Origin: Saccharum officinarum
Lineage: Eukaryota; Streptophyta; Magnoliopsida; Poales; Poaceae
Direction: 5' to 3'
Length of the DNA: 64,000 nt
Assembly (NCBI GenBank): GCA_020631735.1
Contig: CM036188.1
Location: 11,078,214 to 11,142,213, forward strand
The notes beneath the pieces were generated by a model, which saw nothing but the letters and a program-made list of their open reading frames with translations, had not been told where the DNA came from and ran no database searches. Positions 55,126-64,000 of the stretch are shown piece by piece. The position numbers were made by a program, and so were the translations under genes. Position 1 is the first letter of the stretch. Each line of letters starts with the position of its first letter.

Positions 55126-55715
55126 TATAAAGCCTCCTTTCTTCCTTGCAACAACTCTACGTATCACTCTATTGGGATTTGGGAGCTCACTAGGAGGCGG
55201 TGATGCATGCTTAAGTACCAGTTTTTTTTGACAATGTACATGTTGATGTTTTGAATTGCTTGTTTTGGGATGCCCTGTCAAAATTTGTAGTATTTTTTCT
55301 GTCTTAGCAGATAGTAAGGAGATATTCAGTAGCAGTTATATGAATAGCTAAGTTGTTAAAAAATGGTTCCAACAAGACGAGATCATCAGTCCTCTTCTCA
55401 AGTCAAAGTCAAAAAATGCACCCACAGAGAGGATTAGAGAATCTGGATTTTTTTCTTGAGAAACTGGACAGAGAATCTGGATGGCGGAGCAGGACAAACT
55501 CTTATTAGGATCTGTTGGATAAAGCGCAACTCATAAAAACTTACTAGAAAAGCAAGCCCATGAACTTGAACTTGAAATTGTGGATTCAACAGCAAAGCTC
55601 GCAGGCCCAGCCCAAACATGTCTTCTACTAGGAAGAGCAAGGCCGGGCCCAGCAAGATAAATGGATTTCGGGTTTGTTTGTTTTGAGGCCTCGATAAGTT
55701 AGTGGAGAAGTGTTG

Positions 55716-58700
55716 TGTCACACCCGGTTTTAAAGAACTAATCCATGTCAGCCATATGTGTGCCCAGGAAGTCCACACGTACGTCAGAATGAAAAAAGTA
55801 TCAGAAATAATGTTATTTATTTAACGTACACATATCTATAATAACACTTACATCAGAGTATCGCGGAACGATGACTAAACTTCAGACTCCATTCCTCTCA
55901 GGGACGGCTGACTGGGGGCTCCATATGCCAAGCACTTCAGATAGACTTCTGGATACTCCATTACACCTTTATCCTTCTTCTAAGTAGCACCTTACTATAC
56001 ACTGGAGTGTGGTGAAAATAGCAAGGGTGAGTCAATGTCGAACTCAACAAGTATAACACAAGGTTCATGAGGCACAAAAGGCTAGACATTGTTTGACGGC
56101 ATTTAGCTTTGAATCATCATTTATTTAGCAATTGAGTAACATTAAGGTATTCCAATTCCCATTAATGAACCAATGATCAATTGTAATAAGAATAATGAAT
56201 AGCATTAACATGAGCATTATAGTAACAACAATAATTAAACATGATATAACAATGGTGATCAACTATTCTGTAAGAATCCCCAAGGCCGCTCGTGTCTGTG
56301 AACACGACTAGTATACCAGTTTATTAAACTCTGCGTAGAGGTGTACACTTTTACTATGAGTCATGACTTCCAAATGCATGGGTTAGCTAGGATCAAAACA
56401 CCGGAAATCATATAAAGCTATTTAAAAGTTCGTCTAACAAGTTAGGTCCGTTAGGTTTTATCAGTCAGTCTGTGTGATACAACCACTCGCAGGGATCCAC
56501 AATCTGCTTTTCCCCATTTGCGCCACAAGGGTAACCTCTAACAAGCTAGAAAAGGTCTCTTAAACAACTAGAGCCAGAGCCATATAGCCCTCACAGCTGT
56601 ACTGTCAATCCCGGTTATCACTTACAGATAAGTCCTTATGGAGATAGACTAGAGCAACATGAAACAACATAGTGCTCTAGCACCCTTTAACAGTATTTAA
56701 ATCATCTTAATGGTTGGTTGCACAATTCATTAGTCATATTACAAGATCATTGTTCATAGATCAAGCACTAGCCAAGCTACCCAAATGCACATCCCATAGG
56801 TGACATGGGAACAGGAAATCAATAGCTATGTTATAATCTCTACGGTTGCCAAGGAGGACACATGCATATGTAGTTATGATTATAGTGAATATGATAACAA
56901 GGATGGTCTCATGCTATACTTGCCTTTCTCCCAGAGTTAAGCTGCTCAGAAGTCTTCAACCTCTGTCTTTGATCTTCAGCTTCTGCTGTACTTGTCGGTT
57001 CTCAGCTCCTAGTCTTCAACGCTCGCGAATCACACTTCTACTCGCAACAAACAAGCACAGCAAACAGACAACAAACACACCTAAGAACAAACATTATACA
57101 AAGAAGACACTTTAAAAGGAAGCGCACTAAATGGCATGGCTCGTTGCTACGATCATGGGAGCACAAGAACGACGGAGAATAGAGCTATCGTAAAAGAGGA
57201 TATGTCCAACAAGGTACTTACGACAAAACGGAGAAGATAGACTATAAGCTTGATGTATTTTAGTCATGGTAAGATGATGGACATTTTAGAGAAGTAACCT
57301 AGAGTTAAATTAACCAATAACCAAATTATGAAAGTCAAAGTATAACCTTAGTCATATTTTAATTATAAATAATTATATCATCTAAGTCATTTGAACACTC
57401 ATAGTTTAGAAAACATAAAACATGTGAGAAGGGTTAATTGAATTATTATATGTTTCACGGTTGATCTAGGTAAGTCATATTTAAGAAGGCATTTAGGTTG
57501 ATATTAATCATATTAATATTGGTTCATGAAAAGTCTCATGTATAAGCCTAAGTTGGAGCCACTCTTATTTTATTTATAAACAATGTTGTATAATTTAATC
57601 AAGTTTATTAACTTTATCTTTACAAAAGGAAAAGTATATGTGAAAGCAACTGAACGAGTTATATATAAATGTTATGTCTGTAGCATGCTTAAGCTAAGCA
57701 AAATATGATTTAAAAAGGTATTCTTATTTCCATTAACGTAGTTAGCAATCGTCATGGTCCAAAGCTCATCTTAATTGAAAAATTAGGTTGAGTTAACAAT
57801 AATCAATTTAACATTAAAATTATAAACTCAAAAACATTTAAGTTAGTATTATGATTTGGTTATAAAAGATCAAAGTATATACCTAAGTTACTTTTGAATT
57901 CAATAAGTTATTAAATAAATATTAACCAAATTAATTACATGCTTCACGTTTAACTAAACATATTATAATTGATAAAGACATATTAAGGTTGGTGTTAATC
58001 AAGTTAACATTTTATAATTATAAAAGACCGGAGATAAATATAAATTACTTTTAATTGAAAAGAACATTGATTAAACATTAATCGTATTAATATAATTTAT
58101 AATTCACTAACATGTGACAAGGTAAACAACTTTGGTAACACGTAGCTTACATCGGCATGGTCGCAACACAACAAGAACGAAAACCGAATTACAACCCTAC
58201 GTTGATTTTAACTAAAAAGCTATTAAATAATTATTAATCATAATGCATTTAAATCATTAAAATTCATAATTATGAAATATGAAAAACGTTAATGCTACTG
58301 CATAGAGCGCGACGCTACGAAATTAACGCAACAAGAACGACTCGAATCGGACATAAAACGAATGAACGGCGCGTATTAAAAGATCGGTGGCAGTTCTGTA
58401 ACTTCTTTCTTTGGCCTGTACGAACGTCATGGGCATGGAGATGGCCTGCTGCTGCTCGCACGTGGAGAAGGGAGGGCTCAGCCTCGGCCTGCCGGCCAGC
58501 AGGCGGCGCAGCAAGGGCGCTAGGCCTACAAGGACGGCTGGGGCAGGGCCCCGCAAGGCCTGCTGCTTGGCCGGCGGCCACACGCAACGGCAGCGGCCGT
58601 GCTGTTCGCGCGAAAGGAAGGGGCCGCGCGCTGGGGCGCCGGACGGGCGTCGCGGAGCCGCAACGTGGAGCCCATGTGGCGTCAGGCCAAGGGAGAGGCG

Positions 58701-59575
58701 CAGGACGAAGAGGTGACCGGAGAAAACAAGACGACGAGACGACAACCTCCATAGATGACCTCGCCGAAAAAGAGAGAGAAGTATTAGGGAATCGATGAAC
58801 GGATGATGGTTCGCGAAACGAAAGGTGTGCCGGTGAAGAGGACGACGAGACAAACCTCGGAGTAGAAGCGGAATTCGCCGGAGATGAGAAACGTGGTCGG
58901 AAAAGTTCGTCGAACCTTCGCCGGAAGTTCGCCGGAACGCAAGCTGTACATGACGAACTTCGGCGAGAGATGAAGGGAGCTACGAGTAGCGGCTCGCGAT
59001 GGGGTTTTTAGATCTGTGATCAGCGTGTCGAGAAGAACACCGATATATATACAAGTCTAGGGTTTGGAAACTTTTCAGAATTTCTTAATTTCAGGATTAT
59101 TTTAATTTCGCGAATAAAAATAATTTCAGAAAATCTAGAATTACCTTTTAAGCCACGAAAAATAGCTCGAAACTCAGAAAAATCACCGGAAAAATCCTGA
59201 GGACACTTGGAGGGATAAGGAACTCAACTAAATGAGTTTGAGCTAATGAAAAGATTGATGAAGAGATCAAGGAAAAAGATTAAGCTCACGGAAATTAAAA
59301 TTTTAAATCTAGAAAATGCCAAAAAGTTTTTCCGATGAGAAATAAACGTCGTTCTATGGTATTTTAAAAAATAATAGCACTCCCTAACACCAAAGACAAG
59401 CATCACACAAACACCACATTATCAACTTAATATGAAAAAGTTTAAAACCATAATTTTCTATATTTAAATTAGCAGCAACTTAACTTATCTAATAAATTTA
59501 TTCAAATATTGAAATCATTTATTTTATTTAGTGTTTTTCATGCACAACCCAAAATACGAAATTTTGGGTGTGACA
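55716..59575. mobile_element. Long solo LTR (3.86 kb), probably Gypsy type
   Basis: Starts TGTCACACCCGGTTTTAAAG and ends AAATTTTGGGTGTGACA: TG..CA with the perfect inverted repeat TGTCACACCC/GGGTGTGACA. TGTTG flanks both sides (55711-55715 and 59576-59580). No gag/pol domain, primer-binding site or second LTR was found inside, so the 3860 bases are read as one solo LTR. A GC-rich island at 58400-58740 gives long but unprotein-like frames. A TATATATA promoter-like spot lies near 59044. Classification as Gypsy is inferred from similarity to grass LTRs with TGTCACACC ends. Confidence 0.85.
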
Positions 59576-59639
59576 TGTTGCTGGGAGGTTAACATTTTTT
59601 TTATCTAGCCAGGCAAATAAACTTGAAAATGTCAGTTGG

Positions 59640-60397
59640 GTTAGTTACACTAAGTGATATATGTCTGACTATGTAAACACAAGCACTATTAGTTCAAAAT
59701 ATTTGTAGCTTGATTCAACAAGGGCGAATAACACATGTGATTTAAGGGTCACATGAAAAACATAATCTGATGAGAAATATCGGATGATATCTTTTTGTAC
59801 TAACTTCTAGGAATCTTTTATTGATTATTCCAACCCCTAAATGATGGTCAGTGAAAAATGTTTCAACAAAAAAGTTTTAGATTCGATTGAGCACTAGAAT
59901 TTTGGTATAGAATGTGTCTCCATTTGAGATCGTTTGAAAATTTTCATCTCAAAATCTGATAGTTTAGAAACAAATATTTGGGTCTAACAATTTCAAATAG
60001 AAACTTGTGAACTATAAAGTTGTAAATGCATTGAGCACTATGACTTTAGTATATACACCATGTTAACACACGAGGTCATTTGACAGTTATAAATTTGTAA
60101 TTTGAAAATCTAATAACTAAAAATGAATATTTGGGACTTTAAAGGACCCCGAATGCAAAACTTGTCATTTCCAAATATTCATTTTCAATCAACGTCGGAT
60201 GTTGTAGATTACATCAAGCAACATCGATGTTGATTGAAAATTCTAAATTTTAAATTTCAATTTGAGAGGTACAAATGAATTGCTAAGACTCTAAATTGTT
60301 TCAAACAAAAAAAATATCAATTATGAAGTTGTAGATTACGTCAAGCTCTGTAATTTTGGTATAAAGCTCATCTTCTCCAACTTCGTATTAAAAGCTA
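59640..60397. repeat. CACTA-interior-like AT-rich sequence
   Basis: Repeated phrasing (GATTCGATTGAGCACTAGAATTTTGG / GTAAATGCATTGAGCACTATGACTTTAG / TTACGTCAAGCTCTGTAATTTTGG) gives three to four diverged units of about 120-200 bases. An inverted pair ATTTTCAATCAACGTCG / CGATGTTGATTGAAAAT lies at about 60180-60241. Probably the other side of the element split by the solo LTR. Confidence 0.5.
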
Positions 60398-60656
60398 CTC
60401 CCTCCAGGTTGGTAAAAGAAGTCGTTTTAGACAACGACACGGTCTCCAAAGCATAACTTTGACTTCTTATTTTTATTAAAGTATTTATTGAAAAGTGTTA
60501 TATGTATATGTTTGTGAAAGTATTTTTCAAGACAAATCTATTCATATGGTTTTCACATTTTTAAACTCAACAACTTAAAAGTTATTCATGATTTATATTC
60601 CTAATGTTTGACCCAAACCTTGTCCAAAACGACTTCTTTTATCAACCTGGAGAGAG
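60398..60656. mobile_element. Stowaway-type MITE
   Basis: CTCCCTCCAGGTTGGTAAAA at the left and inverted CTCTCTCCAGGTTGATAAAA at the right, flanked by TA (60396-60397, 60657-60658). 259 bp, AT-rich. Confidence 0.85.
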
Positions 60657-60789
60657 TATGATTTTTGTCAAACAATAATTTCTAGAGACGGGCCACTTAA
60701 GAGTGCTATATCTATTAATTGATTTCTAGAGGTGGCACTATTTTTTCATCTCAAACTACATAGGAGAGTTGCGTGTCATTTCATTAAGG

Positions 60790-61260
60790 TAGAAAAAACA
60801 GTACACGAGTCCAAAAGGACCCAAACCCAATACAAAGAGTGAACACACACACACCACACCTCAGGAACTAATCTAGAAACACGCCACAAAGAACAAGAAA
60901 AATGACCAGCGACCAAAGGGCCTACACACCAAGAGCCATCAACCTAGGCATGAGCTCTTGAGCTTTGAAGCCCCTGCTGAACACTAGACCACCCTCCACG
61001 TTCACAGCCCTCAGCACCACCTGAATACTCGGCCTCGAATTCTCGAACACACAATCATTGCAGTGCTTCCAGATCTCCCATGCCACCAAGATTATTAAAA
61101 GGAGTTGAGGCCCTCATGTGCTTCTTTTTGTACAGCTCTGAAAACTTTTCTCCACCAATCAGAGAAATGACCCATTGAAAGATCAGGTGCTAATTGTACT
61201 ATGCCCAAGAGCTAAAAAATTGAAGCCCAAACTTGGCGAGCAAACACAACACCAACCAAA
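60790..61260 (-). pseudogene. LINE 3' end remnant (zf-RVT C-terminal region)
   Basis: On the minus strand, pieces read QVWASIF, LSMGHFSDWWRKVFRAVQK, ILVAWEIWKHCNDCVFE and SIQVVLRAVNVEGG, the region after the zinc-binding motif of plant LINEs. The frame is broken by stops. It is distinct from the copy at 48 kb. Confidence 0.6.
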
Positions 61261-61269
61261 AGGTGACTG

Positions 61270-62349
61270 ACATAAGGGATGGGTGAGGCAGACCCCCTTT
61301 TGCCAAGCGGTTGGCCGCCTGACGAGACTCAAACATAGGGATATGTTAAGTCCTAGGGTAAGAGGTTCCCCGCTGAAAGGACCCCCTCGACCGATTCCTC
61401 TAGGCTCGCTCGGGGGCTACACCCGTCAGGTGCACTCTCATGCACCTTCTAGCTAAGGATCGGGTGAAACCCGAGCATGCCCTCGGCCTCTGCTCGGGAC
61501 TTGGGGGCTCGCCCGAGTGCGCTCCGGGCTCCCAATTAACAGCAGCTCGAGCCTTATCCTCGACTCCACCTCCCGCCCGAGCCAAGGGCCGGGCTAGGAC
61601 CTAGCGCCCCGAGCACCCAAGGCTCGGGGGCTCCTCAACACTGCCCAATGGATGCTGCGTTGTTGCCCTCTTCTAACAAGGCCACGCATGGGGCGTGACA
61701 TAAAGGGTGAAATCCCTCCGCTAGCTTCAGGGGCATGGGGGCTCCCGGGCCCGCTCGTCAGCCCCTCAAGCCGGACGCCTTCGCCACCAAGGAGCCTCCA
61801 GAAGACGCACCTGGTGGAGGTCGGTCCAAGCCGACAACTCCTGACAATCAGAGCGTTAGATCAGAGCAACCGGACGACACCCAAGGCTTTTCCGAATCCA
61901 TGACAACGCCAAGGTCCATCCACGCCGGAACAGCACCCTCCTGGACCTCGGCGTAGGTAGACCATAGACTAAACCCTCTAAACCACCATGTACCCAACCT
62001 ACCTCGGTTTATATGGGAGGTCGGATCCTATAGCGAGGGGAGCCCAAGAGAACCCAAAAGCAAGGAAGGAGAAGGCCGAGAGAGGACGAACAGAACTGAA
62101 CAGAGTCCTCTAGGAAAACTCTGAGCTCTACACCAAGAGCAGAGCCACCTAGAGAGGAGCACCAAGGGATCCTCCCCTCCACCATCTTCCTCCCCTCTGA
62201 TAGGGAAGAAACCTCACCGCTACATCACCTAGGATAGCACCGAGCAATCCCCTTCTAAATCTCTTACACACTCTTGTTGTAACCCCCCAATTTGGGTGCT
62301 CTTGAATACAAGGAACATATGCTGCTGGACATAGGGCCCCAATAGCTCA
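61270..62349. mobile_element. Gypsy-type LTR, part 1
   Basis: GC-rich sequence with GAGGTTCCCCGCTG, GCTCGGGGGCT, CGCCCGAGTGCGC and later CTCTTGTTGTAACCCCCC..GGAACATATGCTGCTGGACATAGGGC, wording typical of the ends of grass Gypsy LTRs. It resumes at 63909 as GCCCGAACCAGGATAAACCG after the inserted LTR. The left boundary is uncertain, and no internal genes are seen. Confidence 0.6.
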
Positions 62350-63908
62350 TGTAAGGAAAATGGACCCTTGGCCCATTTAGTTTGGATTTTAGTGTTTGAT
62401 GATCAACGTGACCGAATTGGACTAATGTGTTTGCAAGTGTTTGTTTTGTAGTCCAATAGGCTACAAACTTGACTTGGACGGAGGCAAAATGGCGATCCGC
62501 CTCAAGTAAGGCATTTAGAAGCATGTTTGAACACTCAATAGATCAAGCAAAGTTCAAGCCACAAGTTCGGAACTAGCCCGAACGCAGAAGATCACGAGGA
62601 AGAAAAAGAAGGCAGGCATCAGACTGCTACAGTACCAGACACATTCACTATTCACACTAGGGAGGAAACACAGTAGGAGTGTCGGACCACTACAGTACCT
62701 AGGCGTTGGGCTGCTACAGTGCAGAAGGAAAACAGATCAGGAGCGTAGAACCGCCGTCAGACCGCTATAGTGCGCAGTCCGGCGGTTTGGTTTCGGTTCT
62801 AGGGTGCAGAACAGAGTGCTCCTGAGAGGTGCGCCTGATGTAAGACTCAATCCGTGGATGGGGCGTCAGACTAGTATGGCGGTGACCCCACGTGTCAACC
62901 TCAGGCACACAGCAACGGTCGGCGGCAACAACTACTGACACAATGACCGTTGCGGGGCGGTGGACTGCTACAGTACTAGTCCGACGCTACTATAGCATCG
63001 GTCCCACAGCACACATAATTGCCCATCCAAGCTATCAACGGCTCTATTTGCAATGTGTCCTATAAATATGGGTTGCAACCGGCCAAATGAGAGGTGGAGT
63101 GAGGAAACATACAAAGGGTGTTGCTGCACCATTTTAGTGCTCTCCACATGCATAGTGCTTAGTGAAATATTTGGTGATTAGCGTAGGTGTTTTGTGAAGT
63201 GATTAGGTTCATTAGACCACGCTCATATGCGCTTGCTCTAGGTTTAGGCCTAGTGTTTAGTTTGGTTTGCACGCTTCTTACCACTCAGTGCTTGCGCACA
63301 CCATTGTTGTGCTTGGCGGGGCTTGTAAGTCTTGCGAGATCACACCAACCGTGCTTGTGGTGTGGCCGCCATCGTGTACCGGAGGGAACAAGGCCCGCGA
63401 CATTTTGGCCGGAAGCTTGATAGTGAAGATGGCGGGGAGCGATCCGGGAGAGGCTTGTCGAAAGGCATACCGGAGACCCACTTGCGTGTAGGGAAAGCCT
63501 GGGGTTATCCATGGAGTTACCCAATCGGGATCTTGGCCCTTGCGAGGGACTCCAACGAGGACTAGGGGAAAGCTTGTGTGCTTCTCAATACCTCTGTAAA
63601 AATACTAGAGTCATCAACAAGTGTTTGCATCTCTATCTCATCTTTATCTTCCGCATTTATATTGCTATCTTAGTTGTGTGCTTTACCTTTCTAACTTACT
63701 TGATAGGCTAGTTGATAGGATTGGAACCTAGGTTGCATAACTCTTATGCGGTAGAGATAGCAAAACACCTAGCAAAACTGTAGTTGCACATTTAGATGAT
63801 TTATTTATTTGCATAGGTTTTGCTAAGGTAAAAATTAGAGGCCATAGTTAGAAGTAGAATTTTAAGTTGCCTAATTCACCCCCTCTCTTAGACGTCACGG
63901 TCCCTTCA
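62350..63908. mobile_element. Copia-type LTR inserted in the Gypsy LTR
   Basis: Begins near TGTAAGGAAAATGGACCCTT and ends CACCCCCTCTCTTAGACGTC..CCCTTCA, a closing phrase typical of grass SIRE-like Copia LTRs. The flanking Gypsy sequence reads on naturally across it. An exact 5-bp duplication could not be recognised, so the ends may be off by a few bases. Scattered GCTACAGTAC/CCGGCGG words mark its middle. No coding. Confidence 0.6.
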
Positions 63909-64000
63909 GCCCGAACCAGGATAAACCGCTGCATCCTCTCTATGTTCTCTGTGTTCTTGAGTCCACCCGAGCCACCGGACACCCACACTCAGTGACACCC
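63909..64000. mobile_element. Gypsy-type LTR, part 2 (runs off the window)
   Basis: GCCCGAACCAGGATAAACCG to the window end. Continuation of the LTR seen at 61270-62349. Confidence 0.55.

Noticed and set aside
58292..58853. Frames of 145-176 codons on both strands
   Set aside because: A GC-rich island inside the solo LTR. Several overlapping frames exist and none is protein-like.
55716..59575. Complete LTR retrotransposon rather than a solo LTR
   Set aside because: No second LTR, primer-binding site or gag/pol fragment was seen between the ends, and the 5-bp duplications sit directly at TG and CA.

Overview
The window is plant nuclear DNA, most likely from a panicoid/andropogonoid grass (sorghum, sugarcane, Miscanthus or maize relatives). 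The basis is GT-AG introns, rbcS and WOX3 proteins that read like C4-grass versions, and dense nesting of grass-type transposons (CACTA, MULE, hAT, Tourist and Stowaway MITEs, Copia and Gypsy LTRs, LINE and SINE remnants). The species call is an inference. Four confident protein-coding loci are present. Most of the remaining sequence is repeats.

1-14.6 kb: two NLR immune-receptor genes point away from each other. One is the N-terminal part of a CC-NB-ARC gene on the minus strand, cut by the window edge (1-660). The other is a complete 974-residue CC-NB-ARC-LRR gene on the plus strand (9254-12722, one intron). They are separated by 8.6 kb of repeats: MITEs, an array with a 65-base period, an LTR with its polypurine tract, a Stowaway, and a MULE carrying a nested hAT. 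The MULE's right terminal repeat holds the likely TATA box of the second NLR gene.

14.6-39.7 kb: a decayed, unrecognised gene-like stretch, then an 11-kb segment present twice in direct orientation (17551-28561 and 28662-39655). The two copies are separated by exactly 100 N. Each carries one intact rbcS gene (minus strand, 169 aa, one intron), GC-rich repeats, a Gypsy LTR fragment and the left part of a CACTA element. Homology runs right up to both sides of the gap, as expected if two overlapping contigs or haplotypes were joined without merging. A true tandem rbcS duplication remains possible.

36.4-42.3 kb: the CACTA element is complete only in the second copy (36378-41526, TSD TGA). It carries a decayed Ulp1-like cysteine protease gene, and inside it sits a solo Copia-type LTR (38766-40771, TSD CTGGC). 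A SINE with a 15-bp TSD follows; its empty site can be read in two related segments of this window.

42.3-54.5 kb: many MITEs, a LINE 3' end interrupted by a hAT MITE, and small tandem duplications. The WUSCHEL-family homeobox gene WOX3 (narrow sheath/LSY1 type, 261 aa, one intron, 52629-53514) lies here, with two back-to-back MITEs about 80 bp upstream of its TATA box.

54.5-64 kb: transposon nests. A CACTA-like remnant is split by a 3.86-kb solo LTR (55716-59575, TSD TGTTG), followed by a Stowaway, a second LINE end, and a Gypsy-type LTR interrupted by a Copia-type LTR that reaches the window end. No tRNA, rRNA or CRISPR features were found.
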